Of a stretch of 64,000 nt of DNA, positions 9,233 to 18,294 are shown piece after piece. The notes under the pieces were generated by a model that worked only from the letters and a program-made list of their open reading frames with translations, did no database searches and was not told where the DNA came from. The position numbers were made by a program, and so were the translations under genes. Every line of letters starts with the position of its first letter. Positions within the stretch are counted from its first letter, which is position 1. This stretch comes from Bacteroidales bacterium (GTDB taxonomy: Bacteria; Bacteroidota; Bacteroidia; Bacteroidales; UBA12077), in NCBI GenBank assembly GCA_016342685.1, contig JAEINU010000008.1, positions 62,001 to 126,000 on the forward strand, read 5' to 3'.

Positions 9233-10574
9233 ATTTTTTTATCTTACGATGTAAAGTATATCTGCTAATACCAAGTATTTCCGAAGTATTCGTAATGTTT
9301 CCATTATTTTTATCCAAGGTATTTAGAATATATTGTTTTTCTAACTCATCCAGAGTTAAGTTTGATTTTTGAATTGTATTTGATGATTTAATAACAAAAT
9401 CATTAATACCGATTAAATTTGTTTCAGACAATATAACAGCTCTTTCAATGGAATGCTTTAATTCACGAATATTTCCGGGCCAGTTATACTTTTTTAATGA
9501 TTCCGTTAAGGTTTTACTATAGTTAAGATTTTCTTTATTATATCGGTTTTTAAACTGATTAAAATAAAAATCAAATAAAAGGGGAATATCCTCCAATCTT
9601 TCTCTAAGAGGAGGGACATGAATTTCTACGGTATTTATTCTGTAAAGCAAATCTTCTCTAAAACTCCCTTGATTTACTAATTCAGTAAGAGATTTATTTG
9701 ATGCGCAAATTAATCTGAAATCAACGGGTATTTCTTTTACACTTCCTAGTCGCGTTAACTTCTTATTCTGTAAAACCGATAATAATTTAGCTTGATTAGC
9801 AATGTTTATGTTGCTTATTTCATCAAGAAATAAGGTTCCATCATTGGCAAGTTCAATTCTTCCAGGTTTGCTTTCCTTGGCATCAGTAAAAGCTCCCTTT
9901 TCATATCCAAAAAGTTCACTCTCAAATAGGGAATCTGTTAACGATCCTAAATCAACTCTTATTAGTACGGAATTAAACCGCTCAGAGTTATTATGTAAAT
10001 TTCTCGATACTAATTCTTTACCTGTGCCATTTTCGCCCAAGATTAAAACATTTGCATTCGTTTTAGCCACCTTTTTTAATACCGAAAGCATTGACTTTAT
10101 AGGTTCCGATTCACCCATAATTTCGCCATATTCTTGATCCTGATCTTTTGCAAATTGTTTCTGAGTACTCAATAATTTAATGTTCTCTTTTTTCGTTTTA
10201 TCGAGCTTGGTAGCTGCTTTAAGAGTTGCTAATAGTTTTTGATTTTCCCAGGGTTTAGTAATAAAATCAGTTGCACCTTCTTTTATTGCTTTAACGGCCA
10301 TGTTTATATCTCCATAAGCTGTCATCATTAGAACTACAGCTTCAGGATCTATTTTTAATATCTTAGAAAGCCACGATAATCCTTCTTCGCAATCATTTCT
10401 TCCTTTTATAAAATTCATATCAAGAAGAATAGCGTTAAAATCATGCCTTTCAAGCTGAGAAGGAATAAATTCAGGCTTTTGAATAATCTCAACCAAATCA
10501 AAATGTCTTTTTAAGAATATTTTGAGTGATTTTAATATTTCAAGATCATCATCAATTATTAATATACTGTTCAT
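9222..10574 (-). CDS. NtrC-family sigma-54-dependent response regulator
   Basis: A 450-residue activator with a receiver domain (acidic pocket IDDD, phosphoacceptor D in ILLDMNF near residue 53), a sigma-54 AAA+ domain (Walker A GENGTGKEL near 180; Walker B GTLFLDEI) and a C-terminal Fis-type helix-turn-helix (GNITNTSEILGISRYTLHRK). The sigma-54 contact loop reads GAFTDA rather than GAFTGA. It is divergent from the FtsX-like permease at 10768, whose upstream region has a candidate sigma-54 promoter, so this permease gene is its likely target. Confidence 0.92.
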   Translation of the reverse strand: MNSILIIDDDLEILKSLKIFLKRHFDLVEIIQKPEFIPSQLERHDFNAILLDMNFIKGRNDCEEGLSWLSKILKIDPEAVVLMMTAYGDINMAVKAIKEGATDFITKPWENQKLLATLKAATKLDKTKKENIKLLSTQKQFAKDQDQEYGEIMGESEPIKSMLSVLKKVAKTNANVLILGENGTGKELVSRNLHNNSERFNSVLIRVDLGSLTDSLFESELFGYEKGAFTDAKESKPGRIELANDGTLFLDEISNINIANQAKLLSVLQNKKLTRLGSVKEIPVDFRLICASNKSLTELVNQGSFREDLLYRINTVEIHVPPLRERLEDIPLLFDFYFNQFKNRYNKENLNYSKTLTESLKKYNWPGNIRELKHSIERAVILSETNLIGINDFVIKSSNTIQKSNLTLDELEKQYILNTLDKNNGNITNTSEILGISRYTLHRKIKKYEI

Positions 10575-10625
10575 TTTTAATAATTTGAATACTATTATGT
10601 AAATTTAGGAAATAAGTAGCAAATT

Positions 10626-10640
10626 CACACATGGTGTGTG
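10626..10640. promoter_or_regulatory. Palindrome CACACATGGTGTGTG, candidate activator site
   Basis: An imperfect inverted repeat (CACAC...GTGTG) in the divergent region, about 90 nt upstream of the candidate sigma-54 promoter. That is a usual distance for an NtrC-type enhancer site. Inference from position and symmetry only. Confidence 0.35.
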
Positions 10641-10717
10641 TCAAAATCGCACTTATTGAATTGTGTTTATTCTGAGAAATGAACATAAGTTGCTGTTTGT
10701 TAAATGATAGTGGTTTG

Positions 10718-10733
10718 TGGTATACCAATTGAA
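10718..10733 (+). promoter_or_regulatory. Candidate sigma-54 promoter
   Basis: TGGTATACCAATTGAA matches the -24/-12 pattern TGGCAYRnnnnTTGCW with the correct spacing; the -12 GC is GA here. It ends 34 nt before the ATG of the permease at 10768 and faces it, with the NtrC-type regulator encoded divergently. Confidence 0.45.
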
Positions 10734-10767
10734 TATGAATTGATCAAAATAACTAAAAATCAGAAAA

Positions 10768-13143
10768 ATGTTAAAATTTAAGCACTTATTCAAAGGTATA
10801 TTCAAAGATCGAATTCATTCAATTCTTAATATTATAGGATTTGCAACAGGATTGGCCTGTAGTATTATAGTCTTTTTATATGTTCAGAATGCACTTACAT
10901 ACGAGAAGCACTTCACAAATCACGAAAGAATCTATCGATATGGTGTTAATATGACCATTGGTGGAAGAAATAATACACAAACAAGTTGTAATAATGCAGT
11001 TGGACCTTTGCTTTTCGATTATATGTCGGGCATCGAAGAATATGCTCGAACAACTCAGTTTGGCGAAATGCTGGTTAAAAAAGGAGATGCTTCATTTTCT
11101 GAGAGCGATTTTCATTTTGCTGATTCAGGAATGTTTAAGGTTTTTAATTATGATGTAATTTATGGTGGTAAAAAAATAGATTTTAAAGACCCAAACCAGA
11201 TTGTATTAACTGAAAGCACATCGAAAAAGTACTTTGGCGATAAAAATCCAATAGGTGAGACAATGGAGTTGGAGCAATACGGAAATTTTGAAGTTGTTGC
11301 TGTTATAGCCGACCTAAGAGCAAACTCCATTGTTCAATCCGATGCATTATTATCATTAGAGACCTTGTTGAAAGATCAGAATTTAGAAGAAATTTATAGT
11401 CCTAGATTATTGAGTAGTGGGATGATTTTTAAAACATATTTCTTGTTTAAACCCGGATATTTAGAAAATGATTTTTTAAATGAATTCCAGACTTTTTACG
11501 ATGAATATATGGCAGAATCTGATGGATTTCAATATAAATCCGTTGTTGAGCCAATTGCCGACATTTATTTAAACTCAAGAATATGGACAGATTGGTCTGC
11601 TCAAAACAGAAGATTCTTGTTTGGATTTATCTCGATTGGTGCATTCATTTTAATTTTGGCCTGTATTAATTATATCAATATGGCTTCTTCAGGTGCCATA
11701 TCACGAGCAAAAGAAATCGCCATTAAAAAAGTTCTGGGATCATCCAAAACACAACTAATCTCACAATTGCTTTTCGAATCAGTAATGCTCTGTTTTATTG
11801 CACTTTTAATAGCATTCGCATTAGCCGAATTTATACTAATATTTACACCTTTTAACGAGATTGTTGGAACAGAAATTAGTCTAAAGGCAAGCAATTTTTT
11901 ATTAATATCGTCCAGTGTATTATTATCTATAATTGTTGGACTCTTATCAGGTTTATTTCCAGCATTATTGTTGGCCGGTACATCACCTTCTAAATCATTA
12001 TACGGTAAAAGTAATAGTATATTATCAAAAGGACTTGTTCGAAATGTATTGATAAGCATACAATTAACAATATCTATTGCAGCAATTATCTTATCATTAT
12101 TAATGAAAACCCAAATTAACTTTTTATTAAATAAAGATTTAGGTTTCGACAAAGAAAACCTTATTGTTATGCAGATTAATGATGAGGATGTAAGAAAAAA
12201 GATTCAATCATTAAAGGATGAACTTATACAATATCACGGAATACAATCAGTTTCTTTTTCATCGGCAACACCCGGATATTCACATAACGGTTATGCATTT
12301 AATTGGGAAAGCAACACAGGAGAGATGGAAGTTCATGCATTTCGTGATTTGTCAATAGATGCGAATTATTTTGAGACAATGAATATCGAAATAGTTAAGG
12401 GAGAAAGCTTTACAAGAAAACGTACCGAAAATGATTCAATATTTGAATTCTTAGTTAACGAGAAGTTGGTTACCGAATTAGGGTGGGATGAACCAATAGG
12501 GAAAAGAAATCAACTCGGAATGGTTATCGGTGTTGTTAAAGATTACAATTATGGATCTTTGCATGGTGAAATTAAGCCTATGTATATTTATCAAAACACA
12601 GGTGTAGCTCAACTTTTTAATGTTAAACTGAGTGGAATAAATAACCAAGAAACAATAAAGTATATTAAACGTTTATGGCAAAAACATATGCCAGGTTATG
12701 ATTTGAATTATAATTATTTAGATGAAAAAATAGCATTCTTTTACGAAGAAGATTTACGTCAGAAAAAGCTAAGTAATATTTTTTCCTTCCTTTGCATAGT
12801 AATCTCATCATTAGGATTATTTAGTATGATCTCGTTGGCAAATGCCCGAAAAGTTAAAGAAGTTGCAATACGAAAAGTTCATGGCGCTTCGATACTGCAA
12901 ATATTATTAATTCTTTATAAAAACACATTCTATTTACTTGTAATAGCTTCGCTTGTTGCAATTCCAATTGTTTGGAAAATATTTTCAATGTGGCTTCAAA
13001 ATTATCCGTATAAAGTTGGATTCTCGATACTGCCATATCTTATATCAATAATTGGAGCTTTAATAATAAGCCTTACAATTTCGGTAAGTTATTCGATGAA
13101 AGTAGCGAGGAGCAATCCTGTTAATTCATTGAGGTACGAATAG
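10768..13143 (+). CDS. FtsX/MacB-type ABC transporter permease
   Basis: A 791-residue inner membrane protein with the duplicated layout common in Bacteroidota: N-terminal helix (GFATGLACSIIVFLYVQNAL), MacB-like periplasmic domain, three helices at about 290-410 (the first FtsX domain, AISRAKEIAIKKVLGSSKTQL), another helix near 435, a second periplasmic domain, and a second FtsX domain from about 670 (ANARKVKEVAIRKVHGASILQ). Such proteins use a separate MacB-like ATPase and act as mechanotransmitters for export of lipids, peptides or antibiotics. No ATPase gene is adjacent. Likely controlled by the divergent two-component pair. Confidence 0.88.
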   Translation: MLKFKHLFKGIFKDRIHSILNIIGFATGLACSIIVFLYVQNALTYEKHFTNHERIYRYGVNMTIGGRNNTQTSCNNAVGPLLFDYMSGIEEYARTTQFGEMLVKKGDASFSESDFHFADSGMFKVFNYDVIYGGKKIDFKDPNQIVLTESTSKKYFGDKNPIGETMELEQYGNFEVVAVIADLRANSIVQSDALLSLETLLKDQNLEEIYSPRLLSSGMIFKTYFLFKPGYLENDFLNEFQTFYDEYMAESDGFQYKSVVEPIADIYLNSRIWTDWSAQNRRFLFGFISIGAFILILACINYINMASSGAISRAKEIAIKKVLGSSKTQLISQLLFESVMLCFIALLIAFALAEFILIFTPFNEIVGTEISLKASNFLLISSSVLLSIIVGLLSGLFPALLLAGTSPSKSLYGKSNSILSKGLVRNVLISIQLTISIAAIILSLLMKTQINFLLNKDLGFDKENLIVMQINDEDVRKKIQSLKDELIQYHGIQSVSFSSATPGYSHNGYAFNWESNTGEMEVHAFRDLSIDANYFETMNIEIVKGESFTRKRTENDSIFEFLVNEKLVTELGWDEPIGKRNQLGMVIGVVKDYNYGSLHGEIKPMYIYQNTGVAQLFNVKLSGINNQETIKYIKRLWQKHMPGYDLNYNYLDEKIAFFYEEDLRQKKLSNIFSFLCIVISSLGLFSMISLANARKVKEVAIRKVHGASILQILLILYKNTFYLLVIASLVAIPIVWKIFSMWLQNYPYKVGFSILPYLISIIGALIISLTISVSYSMKVARSNPVNSLRYE

Positions 13144-13448
13144 AAAAATGCGGTCGTTATTTATGGATTGAGCAACCCGAAAAAGTTTTAATTCATATTA
13201 ATGATTTTTTTAAGAAAAACTAACTGGTTTTAAGTTATATATTATAAGAGGGTGTTTAAAAAGCCGAATATTGCCTATCTTTCAACAAGCTCAAGATGAC
13301 AACACTCTGCTTTTCAAACTGTCACACTGAGCTTGTCGAAGTGTTTTTTTGAAATGAGTTGCTTTTTAGAAACTCTTTTTGAAGTTTAATCTCAAATAAA
13401 TCAATTTAAATGATTATCTTTAGTATACCGATTTGAAAATGATTGAAT
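13144..13448. other. Intergenic stretch with REP-like palindromes
   Basis: No gene is apparent. It holds an inverted REP-like copy at about 13290-13301 (CAACAAGCTCAAGATGACAA) and a direct copy at 13319-13345 (GTCACACTGAGCTTGTCGAA/GTG). It marks the border between ordinary chromosome and the recombinase with its cassette array. Confidence 0.5.
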
Positions 13449-14543
13449 ATGAGAACAATATTGTTGGAACGCGTTATCCACAAAAAGGAAAAACGTGTAA
13501 AATTAATTTTTGATTATGATGCCGATATTTTACAAATATTAAATAACGTTGAGGGAACAGTTTGGAGTTCATCAATGACTTGTTGGCATATGCCATATAC
13601 CGAAAATTATGTTGTTGAACTGCAGAATAAATTTATTGATATTGCTCAGATTATAGATCGAAGTAGTACGAAGCGTCGCACAGCATTTCATGAATTAAGC
13701 GATGTGCAAATTGATTCCCTAAAGAACTTGGTGCGATTCTTAAAATTAAGAAGATATAGCGATAGTACAATTTTATGTTATCGTAGGCGAGTAGAAGATT
13801 TCTTAAAATTTTATCACGATAAAGATATAGATTCACTCTCAAATGAAGATGTACAGTATTACAATTACGAACGAATGATAAAAAATCGAGTTTCGGATGT
13901 TTTGCAGAATCAATTTATTACAGCTTTAAAATTATTTTTATTAACCTTTACCAATAATAATATTGATATTTCGAGAATCGAAAGAGCAAAAAAGAAACGT
14001 AGGTTACCTACTGTTTTTTCGAAATCAGAAGTTGAACGTATAATAAATAGCACTCAAAATCAAAAACACAAAATGATGCTATTATTAGTTTATGCGTGCG
14101 GACTAAGAAGAGGAGAGGTAGGAGTATTACAAATTAAGGATATTGATTCTGAACGCAAAATCATGCACATACGAAAAGCAAAAGGGAATAAAGACCGCAT
14201 GGTGCCTTTATCTTTAAAAATAATTGAATCATTAAGACATTATTATAGAGTTTATAAACCAAAGAAATATGTATTTGAAACAGTGAATAATAAACTCTAT
14301 CCAAGCGATACTGTTTATAAGATATTTAAAAGAGCTCTAGAAAAATCAAGAATTAACAAAAAAGCAGGAATTCATGGTTTAAGACACAGTTATGCTACAC
14401 ATTTACTAGAGAATGGCACTGATTTACGTTATATTCAAACAATTTTAGGACATAAAAGTTCTAAAACAACCGAGATATACACACATGTAAGCACTCAAAA
14501 TATAAGTAACATAATTTGCCCGGCTGATGATTTGGATATTTAG
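13449..14543 (+). CDS. Tyrosine recombinase, predicted cassette integrase of the array
   Basis: A 364-residue recombinase from the ATG at 13449 (a TTG lies 6 nt upstream). Three parts are visible: an N-terminal domain of about 70 residues with WSSSMTCWHMPYT, a SAM-like core-binding domain (about 80-165), and the catalytic domain with R220 (CGLRRGEVG), K245 (KAKGNKDR), H309-x-x-R312 (HGLRHSYATHLL), H335 (LGHKSS) and nucleophile Y344 (IYTHVS). All catalytic residues are present. Between the K and HxxR regions there is no extra segment like the roughly 16-residue insert of classical IntI, so by sequence it is XerC/D-like. It lies directly before the attI-like site and reads in the same direction as the array, as in Treponema denticola rather than class 1 integrons. 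Confidence 0.88.
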   Translation: MRTILLERVIHKKEKRVKLIFDYDADILQILNNVEGTVWSSSMTCWHMPYTENYVVELQNKFIDIAQIIDRSSTKRRTAFHELSDVQIDSLKNLVRFLKLRRYSDSTILCYRRRVEDFLKFYHDKDIDSLSNEDVQYYNYERMIKNRVSDVLQNQFITALKLFLLTFTNNNIDISRIERAKKKRRLPTVFSKSEVERIINSTQNQKHKMMLLLVYACGLRRGEVGVLQIKDIDSERKIMHIRKAKGNKDRMVPLSLKIIESLRHYYRVYKPKKYVFETVNNKLYPSDTVYKIFKRALEKSRINKKAGIHGLRHSYATHLLENGTDLRYIQTILGHKSSKTTEIYTHVSTQNISNIICPADDLDI

Positions 14544-14574
14544 AAAAATTAGTACATTTATAAAGTTGACAAAC

Positions 14575-14651
14575 AAAACACAATTTGTCCGCTTTATCTC
14601 CCAAATTGGACAGTTATAAGGACAAATTGTACGTGTATAAACAAGTTATAA
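14575..14651 (+). other. attI-like recombination site
   Basis: Just after the recombinase stop codon lies an inverted repeat CAATTTGTCC (14581-14590) / GGACAAATTG (14620-14629), and GTTATAAG occurs twice (14613 and 14645). The second copy, GTTATAA at 14645-14651, is the R' box opening the first cassette: its reverse complement ends that cassette at 21686. So 14645/14646 is the predicted crossover point, and the repeats upstream are the likely recombinase-binding region. Confidence 0.6.
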
Positions 14652-14885
14652 GTAAGGCGCGAAAAAAAATTAGTGAGTAAATTTCAACTCAATTTGTTTA
14701 GCAAATAATTCAAGCATCTTTTATTACATTCTGACAGTTTAAGTAAGTCCGAAACCTTTTAGCAGTTTGATAATGTATTTTATTCTATTCGCAGCGGTTT
14801 GATATGCAATTTATCAGGATTGGTTCAGTAAGTATGATAAATAAAAAATTAGTATTCCAACGCGCTTTGCAGCTTTCAGCTGCAT
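14645..14885 (+). repeat. Long-cassette leader, copy A
   Basis: First of four related leaders (others at 25332, 30924, 35321). It begins GTTATAAGTAAGGCGCGAAA and contains ATTCTATTCGCAGCGGTTTG, GGATTGGTTCAG and TTAGTATTCCAACGCGCTTT. It ends in the palindrome GCAGCTTTCAGCTGC (14869-14883). No ORF; the region to 14998 shows nothing else. It probably carries regulatory signals, but the cargo next to this copy is transcribed toward it. Confidence 0.6.
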
Positions 14886-14998
14886 TTGTGATTTTTTCCA
14901 ACCCACATTTAGCACATTTGCTGCGCTGCGCTGCGCAAAAGAGCTAAATTTTTCTTGTATTTAATTAGATGTGGTAAAAGTTAAAATGTAATATTCTT

Positions 14999-15730
14999 TT
15001 AATTAAAAAGACTACTTATTAAAGCACGTATTTCATTTTCAGACAATTTCTTATTACTTGGATGTAAATATGCTTCAATTTCTTCAGCTACATTAGGGAT
15101 TTTCATTTTGTCTACATCATCAATTAAGCTTTGCCAGTTTTCTACTTTGTACATTTTATTAACCAGAAAATAGAGTATATACATTTTTAAACTTCGAGAC
15201 CTTTCTTCAAAAACTCGTGGATAATTATTTTCTAATTGTAGCAATTTACCTAACCAATTTCCATAAGGTCCTCCATTGAACAAATCATAACGTACTTTAA
15301 ATTCGTTTAACTTTCCTTGATTGGTATTTCGTGGAAGACAACTTTCGAAAGCTGGGTCTTTAAAAAGTACAAAAACAGGCTCTTTATAATATTTAAATAT
15401 ATTATACCAACCATAAACTTGAAAAATATCAGCTCCTGTATCGGGGTAGTAGAAACGCTGTGATTTATCTTTTATTTCAAACCAAAATACGTTTCCTGCG
15501 TTAGTTATGCAACGCAAATCTGGTGCAATAGATAATTTTCCGTTTGGTAATTCAACACAAGGAGCATTACCAAGTTTTTTTTCAGAATCGTAGATTATAC
15601 ACTCTTGAAGTAACGGGGATATTTGTTTTTGAATTTCAATTACAAATTGACCAGCTAACTTAAGAGAATGGTCTTTGGAACCCTGACTCGCATTTGAGTC
15701 AATATAGTCCTTTCTTGAGTTTAGTGTCAT
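14999..15730 (-). CDS. Putative PD-(D/E)XK nuclease of the type III R-M cassette
   Basis: A 243-residue soluble protein, last gene of a three-gene minus-strand operon. The middle holds a nuclease-like core: APDLRC (about residue 71) followed by FWFEIKDKSQRF, fitting PD-x(n)-ExK. Its start lies 6 nt after the stop of the restriction subunit, so it is co-transcribed with Mod and Res. Type III systems normally have only Mod and Res, so this may be an accessory nuclease or a separate restriction gene. I do not recognise a named family. The function is an inference from the motif and operon. Confidence 0.6.
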   Translation of the reverse strand: MTLNSRKDYIDSNASQGSKDHSLKLAGQFVIEIQKQISPLLQECIIYDSEKKLGNAPCVELPNGKLSIAPDLRCITNAGNVFWFEIKDKSQRFYYPDTGADIFQVYGWYNIFKYYKEPVFVLFKDPAFESCLPRNTNQGKLNEFKVRYDLFNGGPYGNWLGKLLQLENNYPRVFEERSRSLKMYILYFLVNKMYKVENWQSLIDDVDKMKIPNVAEEIEAYLHPSNKKLSENEIRALISSLFN

Positions 15731-15736
15731 ATTTTT

Positions 15737-18289
15737 TTAATCTATTGAAAGTACTTCATTTAATGAATCTTTAAATTTATTTTCGTCAGAATTATTATAA
15801 AATGGAACTCCTGTTATTAAATACTTATCTGTATTTATTTCAAATGTTTTCTTTTCTTCTCTAATTGTTTGCAAAAATTCTTCTTTCCACCTATCGTGTG
15901 CTTTTAAATGTGCACCTTTTGGTTCAATAAATACTTGAAAAGTTAATTCTTCGCCTTCTTTTTGCTTACAGAATAGAATAAAATCAGGTTCAAATGCTCG
16001 TCCTATCTTATCAACTATTTTTAATTCCCTTTCATTACGTATTAAATAAATATTAGTGAATTTGTTTTCTAAATGTTCAAATCTTCTTGCAAACATTTTT
16101 ACAAATTCCTTTTCTTCACTTGTCCCGTAGTTAGCATTATAAACATACCAATCATGCTCGCTTACAAGGTCAATTTGTCCATCTGCACGCTCGCTATCTT
16201 TTAATACTTTAATTTCCTTGTCCTTAAATATTTTGTGCACATATTCTTTAATATAATCTGAACCTTCAAATTCAGTAAGATTTGTTTTTATTTCAGATTC
16301 AATACTTTCCAATAATCCTTGTATTGCACTTAAATAATCTTTATTGTTTATTCCATTGAGTCTTGCCTTTGTTCCATTCATTGTAATTTCTAAACCTCCA
16401 AGATAATCGCTGCAGGTTATAAAATTCGATAAAGATTCTATATTAGGAAAATACCGAATAATACTATCGAAATAATAAAATGGATTATGAGTAAGTGCAT
16501 ATCGTATAATATGGTTTGGTATATTTGAAACAGAAATATCTTTTTGTTCTATTTTACTTGTTTCTCCATTTTCTTCTTTTGTGAACATACCAGTCATTTT
16601 GCCAATTCCAGATGAAAGAGTATAATCGTAGTTTTTTTTCTTTACTCCTAAATCTTCAAAGGATTTAATATTATCGTATGACTTTGGAACTTTCTTGTTG
16701 TATACAACCTTACCTTTTTTATAAAATTCTGTTTGCTTGAAATCAAGTTTTAAGCTTAATTGTTTTGTTTCCAGCTTTTCTTCATCTTCATAAATACCTG
16801 TATCAACAAGTGCTTGTTTTATTTCTGATATGTATCTGCTATCTTCTTTTGTATGATAATACAATTCTTCTAATATTTTTAAATCATTTGAAATATCATT
16901 ATCAAATTTTCTAACATATGGATTTTGTCCATCTTCTAATTTAAAAGGAAAATATCTTGCTCCACGACCAACCAGTTGTGCTTCTGAAATTGTAGTTTTT
17001 CCAAGTTTCCCCGCCTTTCCATCGCGCCCTTCATATAATCTAACAATATCAAATAAATTTAGTACATCCCAACCTTCATTAAGTTTTTGTACAGCAAAGA
17101 CTGCTCTTATTGGATTATTTTCGTCTTCAAGTGTATTTAATCTTATTTGATTTAATTCTGCTTCAGCATCATTATTTGCACTAATGCAATTTTCTTCTTT
17201 AAAATTTGATTTAATTCTATTTGCAATTGTATTATTAGTAATGCCTTTCTTTTCAAAAAAAACAAATGCTTTTCTTACTACTGAAATAGTAGATGTTTTT
17301 TTTATTTTATGTACAATCTCTTCTGATAAATCATCAATTAATTGATGAAAATTAGTCTTATTTTCTTCTGATTCTTTAATTGTTCGTTTTGCTTTGAAAA
17401 GAATTACAGGCTTTAAGTTAATATTGTTATCAGTTGCTAATTCCTGACGATATAAATTAAGTATTAATGCTTGTATTATTCTTTCCTTTTCTTCGTAGTC
17501 TGAACGTATAAGATTAATTTCTTTTGAGTATTTGTCAATTCTAAATTGTGCTAAGTCATATTTGAATAATACTTTATTTTGATATTTATCTGAGATTTCT
17601 CTGCTCTCATAATCTAAGGTTGCTGTATATTCTAAAAGAATATTATCAAAATGAGCATTTAGTATTTTTAAAACGGTGCCTTCCCAACTGCCAAAAAGCT
17701 CTCCATTATTTTTCGTTGTTGAGCTTAAGTGATGAGCTTCATCAGCAATTAGAGCTATTTTCTTTTCTTTAAAATCTTCATAAGTAACACTATTTTCTTT
17801 AGTATTATTTAAATCAAGATGTAGTTGTTGTATTGTTGTAAATTTAATATTAATATTTTCGCTATCGCTTTCTTCAAAATTTTCAACTTCCTTTATAAAC
17901 ACTTCTTTCCCATCGACTACTAATTTGTCCTTAAAAAGATATTTATTAGCATTGGCATTTAAGAAATTATCTTTTGTTTTTTTTATAATGTTGTTACTAT
18001 TAACAAAAAAAAGAAAATTACGATAACCATTTTCAAATAGGTAAAGCATTAATCCAGCCATAACTAATGTTTTACCACTTCCAGTTGCCATATTGTATAA
18101 TAAATGAAAGGGCTTATTTGGTTTTCCGTCAAAATCTTCATTGTAGCAAAGTAAAAAGCGCTGAAATGCTTCAGTCTGATAAGGTCTAATTTCAAACTTT
18201 AAGTTATCAAAAATGCTATTTGGTATTTCTATACGTGCAAGTTCTCTTTTCCCAAACTCTTGTACTAATGTCTCAAATAAAAATGCCAT
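15737..18289 (-). CDS. Type III restriction endonuclease Res subunit
   Basis: An 850-residue protein with an SF2 helicase core: Walker A MATGSGKTLVM (about residue 67), DEAH box IADEAHHLSS (about 185), helicase motif VI-like AQLVGRGARYFPF (about 440). A C-terminal endonuclease domain has FEPDFILFCKQ and IEPKG, the PD-(D/E)XK signature of Res. It translocates on DNA with ATP and cleaves near pairs of unmethylated, inversely oriented sites when bound to Mod. It starts 5 nt after the Mod stop codon. Length is within the family range and no break is visible. Confidence 0.93.
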   Translation of the reverse strand: MAFLFETLVQEFGKRELARIEIPNSIFDNLKFEIRPYQTEAFQRFLLCYNEDFDGKPNKPFHLLYNMATGSGKTLVMAGLMLYLFENGYRNFLFFVNSNNIIKKTKDNFLNANANKYLFKDKLVVDGKEVFIKEVENFEESDSENINIKFTTIQQLHLDLNNTKENSVTYEDFKEKKIALIADEAHHLSSTTKNNGELFGSWEGTVLKILNAHFDNILLEYTATLDYESREISDKYQNKVLFKYDLAQFRIDKYSKEINLIRSDYEEKERIIQALILNLYRQELATDNNINLKPVILFKAKRTIKESEENKTNFHQLIDDLSEEIVHKIKKTSTISVVRKAFVFFEKKGITNNTIANRIKSNFKEENCISANNDAEAELNQIRLNTLEDENNPIRAVFAVQKLNEGWDVLNLFDIVRLYEGRDGKAGKLGKTTISEAQLVGRGARYFPFKLEDGQNPYVRKFDNDISNDLKILEELYYHTKEDSRYISEIKQALVDTGIYEDEEKLETKQLSLKLDFKQTEFYKKGKVVYNKKVPKSYDNIKSFEDLGVKKKNYDYTLSSGIGKMTGMFTKEENGETSKIEQKDISVSNIPNHIIRYALTHNPFYYFDSIIRYFPNIESLSNFITCSDYLGGLEITMNGTKARLNGINNKDYLSAIQGLLESIESEIKTNLTEFEGSDYIKEYVHKIFKDKEIKVLKDSERADGQIDLVSEHDWYVYNANYGTSEEKEFVKMFARRFEHLENKFTNIYLIRNERELKIVDKIGRAFEPDFILFCKQKEGEELTFQVFIEPKGAHLKAHDRWKEEFLQTIREEKKTFEINTDKYLITGVPFYNNSDENKFKDSLNEVLSID

Positions 18290-18294
18290 AATGT

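Noticed and set aside
13449-14543. Housekeeping XerC or XerD, unrelated to the repeats.
   Set aside because: The gene has an extra N-terminal domain, lies directly before the first cassette boundary and is linked to 17 structured sites. A housekeeping role cannot be fully excluded.
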